Shown here one piece after another: positions 10,318-18,564 of a stretch of DNA of 64,000 bases. Below the pieces are notes generated by a model. The model searched no databases, was not told the DNA's origin, and saw only the letters and a list, made by a program, of their open reading frames with translations. Source of the DNA: CAYTES01 sp964436935 (GTDB taxonomy: Bacteria; Patescibacteriota; Gracilibacteria; UBA1369; UBA12473); the NCBI GenBank assembly GCA_964436935.1, contig CAYTES010000001.1, forward strand, positions 1-64,000, written 5' to 3'. Within the stretch, counting starts at the first letter, position 1. Each line of letters begins with the position of its first letter. The position numbers were made by a program, and so were the translations under genes.

Positions 10318-11478
10318 ATGGCAACGTCATTTCAGGGATACATTGAAGGGACAGGAGGAAGAGAACCCCAAGAAGAATCCATTGTAGAAGAAGGAATTGA
10401 AGATCCACGACTAAGAAAAGTAGGCATTGTTGTAGAAAAATTGGTTCGGTTTCTAGCAAAACATGTGGACCCCAGCCTTGAAGAAATTGTAGGCCTTTTT
10501 GGAACGGACGGACTGAATTTAGTTGAAATTCTGAAAGAAATCGATCGAGAACTAGAAGAATTTGAAGAAATCCGCGCACCGCAACTGCTCACACAAGAAC
10601 GTATTCATAAAGTTATTTTCATCAAAGGCGTGCCGAATGCCCTATGGCGTTTAGATGCGGGAGTCTACGGATACCTAAAGCAAATAATCCGAATTTTAAT
10701 AACAGCATTGATCCAAGCTTCTAAAAAAGGAGAAAAAAATCGAATCGAATTCAAGGAAATTCCTTGGGTGCTCAAAAGCGGTTCTCATCCCACCCTTGGG
10801 GAAAAAGCACATTTGCATGTCAGAGGAATGGCTGAATATCCTCGCGCCTATCAAAATGAGGAGCATTTCAAAGAAAGAATTTTAAATAATGTCCTGTGTG
10901 AATTCATTATGGCGGCCCTTGATAAAGAAGATAACATACTCCAAGAAAGCATTTTGGAAGCGATTCGAGACAACGATGTAGCGTTCATCAATGAAATATT
11001 GAAAGATACAGGAGAAAAAAAAGTTGAAACCATACTTTGGCTGTTGGGGCACAGCTTTGGGCCCAAAATCATCCTCGACGCGCTGCTCAAAATGAAACGC
11101 ATGGGGATCAAACTGCCTAAAAATGTAAAAATTGTAATGGGCGGCTTTGCTCCAGCGCTTAACCCTAAGTTATGTGGAATAAAATTTCTTCAGAAATTAA
11201 GTCCCGAAACCACTCCGGCCGAATTGGAAGAGGTTCTTGAAATGGTGGATGGTGCTTTTTATGCAGGATTAGAGCCGGATCAATTATTCGGAGTTCCCCA
11301 AATTGACCCAACCAAATTCAAGCATGTAAAAATAGTAGAACTAAAGGGAAGAAAGTGGGAAAGGAGAGGATTGATTTTAGCCCACATGAGCGCCATGACC
11401 AATCCTGAAATACTGGACGAATGGAGGAGTTTCATTCAAGAATTGCTTCAAGACCTATTTGCAGAGGTCGAACAATAA
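10318..11478 (+). CDS. Hypothetical protein with a GHSFG nucleophile-elbow-like motif
   Basis: A 386-residue protein from the ATG at 10318. Around residue 246 it reads WLLGHSFGPKIILDAL, the G-x-S-x-G nucleophile elbow seen in alpha/beta hydrolases, followed by a helix and a strand (VKIVMGGFAP). A histidine in LILAHMSAMTNPE (about residue 356) could complete a catalytic set; the acid is not obvious. The first 230 residues are mainly helical and unlike a hydrolase core, so the fold assignment is inference. The gene is divergent from uvrB and appears monocistronic. Confidence 0.7.
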   Translation: MATSFQGYIEGTGGREPQEESIVEEGIEDPRLRKVGIVVEKLVRFLAKHVDPSLEEIVGLFGTDGLNLVEILKEIDRELEEFEEIRAPQLLTQERIHKVIFIKGVPNALWRLDAGVYGYLKQIIRILITALIQASKKGEKNRIEFKEIPWVLKSGSHPTLGEKAHLHVRGMAEYPRAYQNEEHFKERILNNVLCEFIMAALDKEDNILQESILEAIRDNDVAFINEILKDTGEKKVETILWLLGHSFGPKIILDALLKMKRMGIKLPKNVKIVMGGFAPALNPKLCGIKFLQKLSPETTPAELEEVLEMVDGAFYAGLEPDQLFGVPQIDPTKFKHVKIVELKGRKWERRGLILAHMSAMTNPEILDEWRSFIQELLQDLFAEVEQ

Positions 11479-11543
11479 GATCAATGCATTAAAAATGAAG
11501 CGCCCTAGAAACAAAAGGTGTTTTTCTTTAAAATGAAAGTCCC

Positions 11544-13301
11544 ATGGAAAACCACTACTTCTTTCTCATTAAAACCGCATGGGCGTTTGCAAGGCATCAT
11601 CGCACCACAATGGTAGTGGTGTATGTGATGTTCGTGATAGCCAATCTTATCGCCATGAGCGAGCCGTTGGTTTTGGGATTATTTTTAAATAAGCTCCAAG
11701 AGGGAGGAGATGATCTGCTTCATATGTCGATTCTCTATCTGGGATTTTATGCCAGTTTGGAATTTTTCTTTTGGATTTTCCATGGAAATGCCCGTGTAAT
11801 GGAACGACAAATCGGATTCGATATCGTACGAAATTTCAAAGAACAATTATTCAAAGAAGTCGCGAGTCTTCCGCTCAAATGGCACAAAGACCACCATTCG
11901 GGAGGAGTGGTGAGCCGCATCGAAAAAGCAACCAAGGCATTAAACGGATTCACACAAGACAGCTATATATTCATCGAAACGATTGTACGTTTTATCGTCT
12001 GCATCGTGGCCTTTTTCCTCATCTTACCCGCCTCGGGATTCATGGCCTTGGGGATGGGAATCCTTATTGTAATCACCATTTTTAAATTTGATCGCATTTT
12101 GATCAGCACCCTAAAAGCCGTGAATGAAAAAATTCATCTTTCGGATTCCACCTTCTATGACTATATGAGCAACATCATGACCGTCATCACCTTACGGTTG
12201 GAAAATCTCGCCCGAAGCGAATTGGTGAACAAAATAAATGCAATTTTCCCCATCTGGAGAAAAAATATCAGGGTGAATGAAGTGAAATGGTTTTCGATCA
12301 GCATGGGCCTGGCACTCACCAACTTTGCCATCCTCATTTTTTATATTTATTCCGAAACCAAAGGAGGTGGGGTCATCATGATCGGGAGCTTCATCGCATT
12401 GTATCAATACACGTCCCGCTTCATCGAGGTCTTCTTCGGACTTGCATGGAAATACGAACAATTGGTTTGGTACAGCACCGATTTGAAGTCGGTAAATCCC
12501 ATTCGAAAAACATTTGAAAAAATGGAAAAAAAAGATCAAACCAAACCTCCAACGGACTGGGATACCATCACGATCAAAAATCTTTATTTCCGCTATGAAG
12601 ATGAAAAAAACGAAAAACACAATCTGGACAATATCAACCTAGAACTCAAGCGAAGCCTCAAAATCGCCTTCATCGGCGAAAGTGGAAGCGGAAAAAGCAC
12701 GTTGATGACCCTACTTCGCGGACTGGAAAATCCAAATAAGGTAAAAGTCCTGATCGATGGAAAACGCTTTGAAACCCTCAAGTCAATTTCCAACTGGGTC
12801 ACGTTGATCCCCCAAGAAGCCGAGATTTTTGAAAATACGATTGAATACAATGTGACGGCAGGAGTGGCCCATAAAAAAACGGAAGTGGTGAAAGCGTGCG
12901 AACTGGCCTGTTTCAATAAAGTACTCAAGCGGCTTCCCAAAGGAATAAAAACCAACATCAAAGAAAAAGGGGTTAACCTTTCCGGCGGCGAAAAACAGCG
13001 CTTGGCATTGGCGCGAGGACTGTTTGCGGGCCAAAACAGCAGCATTCTGATTCTCGACGAACCCACCAGCAGTATGGATACGAAAAACGAACTCGAAATT
13101 TACGACAATTTATTTCATGAATTCAAAGATCGTTGCATTGTGGCGTCGGTACATCGACTGCACTTACTCAAAAAATTCGATGTGATCTATCTATTTGATG
13201 GAGGAAAATTGATAGAACGCGGCAATTTTGAACTATTAAAAAAGAACGAAATGTTTCAAAAAATCTGGAAGATTTATGAAAAAAGTTTAAAGTCAGAGTA
13301 A
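11544..13301 (+). CDS. ABC-type exporter, fused permease and ATPase
   Basis: A 585-residue half transporter. An N-terminal membrane domain (about 1-310, six predicted helices) is fused to a nucleotide-binding domain with Walker A GESGSGKST, signature LSGGEKQRLALARGL and Walker B ILILDEPTSSMD. An H-loop histidine lies in VASVHRLHLL. This is the layout of MsbA/lipid-multidrug-type homodimeric exporters. The substrate cannot be told from sequence. It is followed 19 bases later by the YibE/F gene, possibly in one transcript. Confidence 0.9.
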   Translation: MENHYFFLIKTAWAFARHHRTTMVVVYVMFVIANLIAMSEPLVLGLFLNKLQEGGDDLLHMSILYLGFYASLEFFFWIFHGNARVMERQIGFDIVRNFKEQLFKEVASLPLKWHKDHHSGGVVSRIEKATKALNGFTQDSYIFIETIVRFIVCIVAFFLILPASGFMALGMGILIVITIFKFDRILISTLKAVNEKIHLSDSTFYDYMSNIMTVITLRLENLARSELVNKINAIFPIWRKNIRVNEVKWFSISMGLALTNFAILIFYIYSETKGGGVIMIGSFIALYQYTSRFIEVFFGLAWKYEQLVWYSTDLKSVNPIRKTFEKMEKKDQTKPPTDWDTITIKNLYFRYEDEKNEKHNLDNINLELKRSLKIAFIGESGSGKSTLMTLLRGLENPNKVKVLIDGKRFETLKSISNWVTLIPQEAEIFENTIEYNVTAGVAHKKTEVVKACELACFNKVLKRLPKGIKTNIKEKGVNLSGGEKQRLALARGLFAGQNSSILILDEPTSSMDTKNELEIYDNLFHEFKDRCIVASVHRLHLLKKFDVIYLFDGGKLIERGNFELLKKNEMFQKIWKIYEKSLKSE

Positions 13302-13320
13302 GTTAGTCTTAAATTCTTCA

Positions 13321-14460
13321 ATGTTTAATTTCAACTCAAAAAAATCCTGGCAGTTTTTCTTACTCATGATGGGAGGAATCGTATTGAGTATGGGAAGTGG
13401 CCATTCTCTAACACGGGCCCAAGAGACGGAAACTACAACACCAATAGTAACCGATTATGACGAACAGTTCTATCAAGGGGAGGTGGTTGAAATTATGGAA
13501 GAAAGTGAAAGCGAAGGATGGGAAGGGACAACCAACCATCAAACCCTTCAAGTGGAAATCGAAAATGGAGAGCTGAAAGGGGAAATTCTAACCCTGGAAT
13601 ACGAATCCACAGCGAATTCTCAAAAAAGTTTAGAGGTGGGTGATCGTGTCGTGATCGTGGAACATGCAGGAGCGGAGCAAAAGGAATACACCATTTTTGA
13701 AGCGTACCGGGTTCCCAGCTTGGCCTGGCTGTTTATGATTTTCGTAGGACTCACCGCCCTAATTTCGGGGAAAAAAGGCCTCTCATCCCTCCTGGGACTC
13801 GCCTTCACCTTCCTGGTACTGATCGAAGGCGCGGTTCCGCTCATCATAAAAGGTTGGGATCCTCTCGGGGTAAGTTTTGGAGCCGCACTACTCATCATGG
13901 TTATTTCAATTTCACTAGCACATGGATTTCACAAGCGCACCTTTTTGGCAATCGTGAGCACCGCCATCACGTTGCATTTGGCCTTAGCCTTGGGATGGAT
14001 GGCTGTTTCCTTCTCCAAACTATTTGGTCTGGGATCGGAAGATGCGGTGTTCTTGAGTTTTGGTGAATTCTCAAATATTGATTTGAAGGGACTCCTTCTC
14101 GGAGCCATCGTGATCGGATCGTTGGGAGTACTGGATGACATCACCACCGCCCAAACCGCGACCATCGAAGAAATCCACAAAGCCAACACCAAGCTTCATT
14201 TCAAAGACCTCTACCAACGCGGACTTTCCGTGGGCAAAGAACACATTGCCTCACTAGTAAACACTCTTATTTTGGCTTACGTGGGAGCCAGCTTCCCCAT
14301 TTTAATTCTTCTCGTCAGCTCCACGACTCCCCTGTGGGTCACGCTCAATAACGAGTTCATGGCGGAAGAGATCGTGAGAACCTTAATCGGAAGCATCACA
14401 CTCATCACGGCTGTACCAATTTCAACGGTACTGGCAGCGTGGATGTATGGGAGGAAATAA
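13321..14460 (+). CDS. YibE/F-like integral membrane protein
   Basis: A 379-residue protein with an N-terminal signal/anchor helix (about 10-28), an extracellular beta-rich segment of about 100 residues (with VGDRVVIVEHAG) and then about seven or eight membrane helices. The motif GSLGVLDDITTAQTATIEEI and the general plan match the YibE/F family, whose biochemical role is not established. It lies just downstream of the ABC exporter, which may or may not reflect shared function. Confidence 0.8.
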   Translation: MFNFNSKKSWQFFLLMMGGIVLSMGSGHSLTRAQETETTTPIVTDYDEQFYQGEVVEIMEESESEGWEGTTNHQTLQVEIENGELKGEILTLEYESTANSQKSLEVGDRVVIVEHAGAEQKEYTIFEAYRVPSLAWLFMIFVGLTALISGKKGLSSLLGLAFTFLVLIEGAVPLIIKGWDPLGVSFGAALLIMVISISLAHGFHKRTFLAIVSTAITLHLALALGWMAVSFSKLFGLGSEDAVFLSFGEFSNIDLKGLLLGAIVIGSLGVLDDITTAQTATIEEIHKANTKLHFKDLYQRGLSVGKEHIASLVNTLILAYVGASFPILILLVSSTTPLWVTLNNEFMAEEIVRTLIGSITLITAVPISTVLAAWMYGRK

Positions 14461-14470
14461 CGATTTAAAT

Positions 14471-15159
14471 ATGAACAAAAATATTAAGGATGTTATGAGA
14501 CTAATCTATCTAGCAGATATAAATTTTCTCATCTGTAAAAAAATTTATGACTATCTAGATCCTCAAAATAGAAAAGAAAATTATGATTTCTTACTTTTGT
14601 CGGCAAATAATGCCTTTATGGAATCAATCGGAATTATCCATACGCTTATAGCTTCAACAAAAAAGAAGAAGTTCGCATAAAACCACTTTTAGAAGAAATA
14701 ATAAAAAAAGAAAAAACGTCGATGCCAAAAATTTTGGATCAAAAAGTTTATGAATTTTTGAGAAAAATTGAAGAAGATTATCCAATTATTGATTTTTATT
14801 CAGAAAAATATAGTTTCCTACAGGTAGCAGACGCTCGACCACGAGGAAATATAATGGCTGATATAAGAAAGAAAAAAAGAATAACAGCTGGCTTAGATGA
14901 ACTAGAAAAACTAAAAATAGAATTCGAAAAAGCAAAATTCCATAAAATTAGACATCAAAGCGGAGCACACAAAAATAAACTTTTACCCGAACCCGGAGGC
15001 GCAACTTTTATGTTAATAAGACCTACATTGATTAATGAATTGGAAATAATAATAAAAAAAATAAGAATAAGTGGAAGTATATGGTTTGACTATTCTTATG
15101 ATAATCCATTTAGAAACACGATTATTTCTTTAGAAAAAATACTCACTGCATCAACGTGA
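14471..15159 (+). pseudogene. HEPN-like small gene interrupted by a -1 frameshift at an A-run
   Basis: Two overlapping frames read as one protein. The first starts at the ATG at 14471 and stops at 14680. The second is open from inside it and runs to 15159. They meet at A AAA AAG (14659-14665), a canonical -1 slippery heptamer in the correct phase; a -1 slip gives about 229 residues. The C-terminal half has IRHQSGAHKN, resembling the R-x4-6-H motif of HEPN nucleases in abortive-infection and toxin systems. The region is more AT-rich than its neighbours, suggesting transfer. It could be a decayed gene, a sequencing error in the A-run or programmed frameshifting. I see no strong downstream stimulator hairpin. 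Confidence 0.55.
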
Positions 15160-15162
15160 GCC

Positions 15163-15234
15163 ATTTGTGGATCTCGTAGGTCCCACAAATACGAACAACC
15201 TTATTAGGGAAAGGGGTCCCCACCGCTAGGTTGT
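15163..15234 (-). other. Structured segment downstream of tRNA-Arg
   Basis: Two inverted repeats lie between the frameshifted gene and the tRNA: an 8-bp stem (15163-15170 with 15183-15190, ATTTGTGG/CCACAAAT) and a 7-bp stem (15195-15201 with 15228-15234, ACAACCT/AGGTTGT) that encloses an inner GGGA/TCCC stem. On the minus strand these follow the tRNA 3' end and may help termination or processing. No T-run is present. Confidence 0.3.
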
Positions 15235-15249
15235 CCCTTATCGCTATTT

Positions 15250-15326
15250 TGGTGGGCAATACAGGGCTCGAACCTGTGACCTTTGGCTCCGCAAGCCAAC
15301 GCTCTATCCACCTGAGCTAATTGCCC
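15250..15326 (-). tRNA. tRNA-Arg, anticodon GCG
   Basis: On the minus strand a full cloverleaf can be drawn: acceptor stem GGGCAAT/ATTGCCC, D-arm GCTC/GAGC, anticodon stem TTGGC/GCCAA with loop TTGCGGA (anticodon GCG), T-arm ACAGG-TTCGAGC-CCTGT, discriminator A and an encoded CCA (15250-15252). GCG reads CGC and CGU. Most bacteria instead use ACG, deaminated to ICG by TadA, so this choice is unusual. It is the only tRNA seen in the window. Confidence 0.95.
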
Positions 15327-15350
15327 GTAACCTTACCCTAATGTGAGGGA

Positions 15351-15378
15351 ATTATACGTTGGAACAAAGGAAAATCAA
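15351..15378 (-). promoter_or_regulatory. Sigma70-type promoter of tRNA-Arg
   Basis: On the minus strand TTGATT (15373-15378), a 16-nt spacer and a perfect TATAAT (15351-15356) lie about 25 bases before the tRNA 5' end. This fits a housekeeping promoter with a short 5' leader removed by RNase P. Confidence 0.6.
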
Positions 15379-15442
15379 GAGAAGTGAAATCGATCCATGT
15401 TTAAATTTTAGAAAAGCGTCTATGGGGATTTCATCTTCACAA

Positions 15443-15510
15443 GAAATTTTACTGTTTTCCAAGTGAGCCTGAGTCCGCGTACTGACGAACGAGGGAAATA
15501 GTAAAATTTC
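15443..15510. repeat. Palindromic element P1 at the rpe 3' end
   Basis: An 18-bp stem with two G-T pairs (15443-15460 with 15493-15510) encloses a 32-base loop. The outer arm GAAATTTTACT is unique to this copy. The inner stem (TTTTCC/GGGAAAT) and the loop pieces (AAGTGAGCCTGAGTCCGCG and CGAACGA) recur in other copies in the window. It begins 18 bases past the rpe stop. There is no T-run, so it is not a plain terminator. Confidence 0.7.
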
Positions 15511-15528
15511 TCGCCATAAAATAAAAAC

Positions 15529-16176
15529 TTATCTCAAATTCAACCCCCTCAACGTATTTATCGCCGCCACCCGATCCGCCGCACTAAAAATATAAGACCC
15601 GGCAACCAACGCATTTGCCCCGGCATCCAGTGCTTGCTGACCCGTTTCCGCATTGATCCCTCCGTCCATACAAATATCCAACTCCGGATAACGTTCTCGA
15701 ATCCAGGATACTTTAGATAAAGCCTCAGGAATAAAGGACTGTCCGCCAAACCCCGGATTCACGGTCATGACCAAAACCTGATCCACCAAACTCAGATAAG
15801 GAACAATAGCTTCAATTTCAGTCGGTGGATTGAGCGACAAGGCCGGCTTAACACCCAAGACACGAATTGCTTTCAACACCTCGGCAGTATTTTCTTGCGT
15901 GGCTTCCCAATGAATAGTAATCATCCAGGCCCCCGCCTTCGCAAAATCTTCAATATACCGCTCCGGCTCCGAAATCATCAAATGACACTCCAACGGAACT
16001 CGACTCTTCAAGCATTTCACGACCGGGGCTCCCAACGTTAAATTCGGCACAAAATGACCATCCATCACATCGACATGAATAAAATCCACATGCTCATCCA
16101 CCGAAGCAATTTCGGCATTCAATTGTCCAAAATCAGCCGATAAGATGGAAGGCGCAATTTTGAGAGAAAGAGGCAT
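15529..16176 (-). CDS. rpe: Ribulose-phosphate 3-epimerase
   Basis: Interconverts ribulose-5-phosphate and xylulose-5-phosphate in the non-oxidative pentose phosphate pathway. It is 215 residues, a normal TIM barrel. Visible family motifs are APSILSADFGQL with the N-terminal start, HVDVMDGHFVPN with the metal-binding His and catalytic Asp, MTVNPGFGGQ and the catalytic MDGGI near the C-terminus. It lies eight bases downstream of rpiB, with prs upstream, forming a ribose-phosphate operon on the minus strand. Confidence 0.97.
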   Translation of the reverse strand: MPLSLKIAPSILSADFGQLNAEIASVDEHVDFIHVDVMDGHFVPNLTLGAPVVKCLKSRVPLECHLMISEPERYIEDFAKAGAWMITIHWEATQENTAEVLKAIRVLGVKPALSLNPPTEIEAIVPYLSLVDQVLVMTVNPGFGGQSFIPEALSKVSWIRERYPELDICMDGGINAETGQQALDAGANALVAGSYIFSAADRVAAINTLRGLNLR

Positions 16177-16184
16177 AAAAAAAT

Positions 16185-16625
16185 CTATTCGTGGTCCATT
16201 TGATTGATTTTTTCCACCCGCGATTCATGGCGTCCTCCCTCAAAAGGAGTTTCCAAAAAGACTTTCAACATCGCCTTGGCCACTTCCTCGCCCACAATTC
16301 GTTCCCCCATACAAATGACATTCGCATTGTTGTGAGCCCTTGCATACCGCGCCAAAGTTTCATTGGTGCACGAAGCCGCCCGAATTCCTTTCTGTTTATT
16401 CGCAGCCATACACATCCCGGTTCCACTCCCACAAACCAAAAGACCAAAACTACCCTCATTCTCATACACTTTTTCCGAAACTTCACGAGCAATATCCGGA
16501 TAATCCCGAGTGCCTCCCTCAAACACACCCAAATCGGTCGTTTCAATCTTCAAACTCTCGGCATACTCTTTCAAAACATTTTTAAGACGATAACCCGCAT
16601 GATCGGAACCAAGATAGAGCCGCAT
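16185..16625 (-). CDS. rpiB: Ribose-5-phosphate isomerase B
   Basis: Converts ribulose-5-phosphate to ribose-5-phosphate. The 146-residue protein starts with LYLGSDHAGYRLK, the RpiB/LacA signature. It carries the active-site cysteine in LLVCGSGTGMCMAANK and the phosphate-binding HNNANVICMGERI segment. It is the middle gene of the prs-rpiB-rpe set, so together they link the pentose phosphate pool to PRPP. Confidence 0.96.
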   Translation of the reverse strand: MRLYLGSDHAGYRLKNVLKEYAESLKIETTDLGVFEGGTRDYPDIAREVSEKVYENEGSFGLLVCGSGTGMCMAANKQKGIRAASCTNETLARYARAHNNANVICMGERIVGEEVAKAMLKVFLETPFEGGRHESRVEKINQMDHE

Positions 16626-16655
16626 AGAAAAAAATTTAAAATAAATAAAACCGTA

Positions 16656-17606
16656 CTAAGATTTCATGATAGGACTGATGGAACGATCTTCATGCACATA
16701 ATGAATCACCTTTCCTAACAAGGGAGCAACCGTTAAAAATCTCATATTGGGCAAACGCTTTTCAGGCGACAAAGGCAAGGAATCCGTCACAATAATTTCC
16801 TTAAAATTGGCTTGCCTCAAGCGATCCACGCAAGGCGGAGAAAAAACAGCGTGAATGGACCCGAGATAAATTTCATCCTGAGCCCCGGCTTCACGAAGGG
16901 CTTGAGCCGCCGCAACAACCGACCCTCCGGTATCAATCATGTCATCAAAAATAATGGGAATCTTTCCCTTCACATCCCCCACGATAGAAAGCACTTCCAC
17001 CTGATTATGACCGGGCCGATTCTTATTCACAATCGCAATATCCGTATTCAAACAGTCCGCCAAACGCTTCGCCGCCTTGGCACCTCCGGCATCGGTCGCC
17101 ACCATCACCACATTCTTCAATTTCTTCTTTTTAAAATAATCGGCAAAGAGCGTATGGGCATGCAAATTATCCACCGGAAAACTAAAGAATCCCTGGGTTT
17201 GACCGGAATGCAACGACAACGTGATCAAATGGGTAGCCCCGGCAGTGGAAATAAGATCCGCCATCAACCGCGCCGAAATGGGTTCGCGCGGAGAGGCCAC
17301 ACGATCTTGTCGTCCATAAGCGTAGTACGGCATCACCACATGAATACTATGAGCAAATGACCGCTTAAAGGCATCCAGCATGATAAAGAGCTCCATCATG
17401 TCTTCATTCACCCGTTCCGTGGCGGATTGAATCACAAAAACATCACAACCGCGGACCGATTCTCCGGGTTTTGCATAAATCTCTCCACTCGCAAAACACT
17501 TAATCTCCATGGGAGAAAGAGGCATTTTGAGATGATCGGCAATGGCCTGCGCCAACTGAGGGTGAGAGCTTCCGGAAAAAATTTTAAGCGGATTGCGCTG
17601 GGCCAT
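16656..17606 (-). CDS. prs: Ribose-phosphate pyrophosphokinase
   Basis: Makes PRPP from ribose-5-phosphate and ATP for nucleotide and amino acid synthesis. It is 316 residues, the usual length. Visible motifs are the N-terminal FSGSSHPQLAQAIADHL, the ATP-binding flexible loop with YGRQDR, and the PRPP loop IIFDDMIDTGGSVVAAA. First gene of the prs-rpiB-rpe operon. Downstream use probably includes purine synthesis (purE is in the window). Confidence 0.96.
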   Translation of the reverse strand: MAQRNPLKIFSGSSHPQLAQAIADHLKMPLSPMEIKCFASGEIYAKPGESVRGCDVFVIQSATERVNEDMMELFIMLDAFKRSFAHSIHVVMPYYAYGRQDRVASPREPISARLMADLISTAGATHLITLSLHSGQTQGFFSFPVDNLHAHTLFADYFKKKKLKNVVMVATDAGGAKAAKRLADCLNTDIAIVNKNRPGHNQVEVLSIVGDVKGKIPIIFDDMIDTGGSVVAAAQALREAGAQDEIYLGSIHAVFSPPCVDRLRQANFKEIIVTDSLPLSPEKRLPNMRFLTVAPLLGKVIHYVHEDRSISPIMKS

Positions 17607-17646
17607 ATGTAAAAATGAAGGACATCATTATTATAGCCTATTTTTA

Positions 17647-17843
17647 TAAGGATCTCCCGCAAAATACAATTAACTTTGAAAAATCATAAATTTTCGGTCG
17701 CTTCAAGGCAAAGCGAGGAAGGCCGGGCCCCCTTGAAAGGGGCGCGATTAGATACGTTGACGAGCTCGGGCCCCCGAAGGGGAGCGGAAGCGGACGGAAA
17801 GAATGATTTTTTCATGGTAAGGGTATTTTGCGGGAGATCCTTA
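17647..17843. repeat. Large GC-rich palindromic element P5
   Basis: A 21-bp perfect terminal inverted repeat (17647-17667 with 17823-17843; arm TAAGGATCTCCCGC, then AAAATAC) encloses further nested imperfect stems (GAAAAATCAT near 17678 with ATGATTTTTTC near 17803; TCGCTTC with GAAGCGGA). The loop holds two similar GC-rich blocks (GGGCCCCCTTGAAAGGGG and GGGCCCCCGAAGGGG), each a hairpin. The 433-base spacer between prs and the DUF192 gene contains only this and P6. No coding gene is convincing here. Confidence 0.75.
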
Positions 17844-17892
17844 AGTGAGAAAACAACAGATTAAGAAGCTTAAACTTCCTCTTAGGCTCTTG

Positions 17893-18031
17893 AACGAAAT
17901 AAGTTGATAAAATTGAAACGTAGACACCCAATCGGCTAGGCGCGAAGAGCAAGCATGCCAAAATATGTAAGCCATGAGCAACGAAGTCCGTGAGGGATTG
18001 ATACGTTTCCAAGGTCGTAAGTTATTTCGTT
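17893..18031. repeat. Palindromic element P6 at the 3' end of the DUF192 gene
   Basis: Nested inverted repeats: AACGAAATAA (17893-17902) with TTATTTCGTT (18022-18031), GAAACGTA (17915-17922) with TACGTTTC (18002-18009), and CAATC with GATTG further in. The loop carries AACGAAGTCCGTGAGGGATTG, related to the AGTCCGCG and GAGGGATTGA pieces of P2. It begins eight bases past the stop of the adjacent minus-strand gene. Confidence 0.55.
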
Positions 18032-18039
18032 ACAGAGCC

Positions 18040-18561
18040 TTAGTCTTGTTGCTCTTGAAGCTGAATCGTATCGCCAATAGAAATCCCTTCTGCATCCGCC
18101 ATACCCCCGGTGATCTCAAGCGCGTATTTCACTTTTTCAACGGAGCTCGTGTATTCACAATTTTTCTGTTCAGGATCGACTTGAAAACAAGGAGGTAAAT
18201 TTTGGGCGATGCTCACCACTTTAAATTTTGAATCCACAAAAAGAATATCCAAAGGAATAAGAGTATCCTTCATCCAAAAAGTCTTCACCGTTTCATCTTG
18301 AAACACAAACCACATCCCCTGATTACTTCCTAAATGAGCCACATACTGAAGTCCACGCTTACGCTCTTCAAATGAATCGGCAATGACGACCTCAAAATCA
18401 ACCACATCCCCATCCATCTGAACTACGGAAAGCGGCTTCAATTGATAATACTCATCCACCAAGTCGGAACCGCGAGAAGCAAAAGGATTTCCAAATATAA
18501 AAAATAATCCACCCCCCACAAGTAAACCCAAAATAAAAGTAACGGCAGGACGGAGAGACAT
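18040..18561 (-). CDS. DUF192 family protein, membrane-anchored
   Basis: A 173-residue protein with an N-terminal membrane anchor (about 5-24). The rest is the DUF192 fold: VVIADSFEERKRGLQYV, then MWFVFQDETVKTFWMKDTLIPLDILFVD, and a C-terminal EITGGMADAEGISIGDTIQL. The family is widespread and of unknown biochemical role; archaeal members flank haloarchaeal gas or stress genes, which does not help here. Three bases separate it from the transketolase-like gene upstream, so they are probably one transcript. Confidence 0.88.
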   Translation of the reverse strand: MSLRPAVTFILGLLVGGGLFFIFGNPFASRGSDLVDEYYQLKPLSVVQMDGDVVDFEVVIADSFEERKRGLQYVAHLGSNQGMWFVFQDETVKTFWMKDTLIPLDILFVDSKFKVVSIAQNLPPCFQVDPEQKNCEYTSSVEKVKYALEITGGMADAEGISIGDTIQLQEQQD

Positions 18562-18564
18562 AAT

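Noticed and set aside
15195..15234. Integron attC-like site next to the tRNA
   Set aside because: The 7-bp stem lacks the RYYYAAC/GTTRRRY core sequences and there is no integrase nearby.
17676..18198. Short open frames in the prs/DUF192 spacer
   Set aside because: They run through the palindromic arms, have Arg/Ser-biased translations and no recognisable protein features, so they look like by-products of the repeats.
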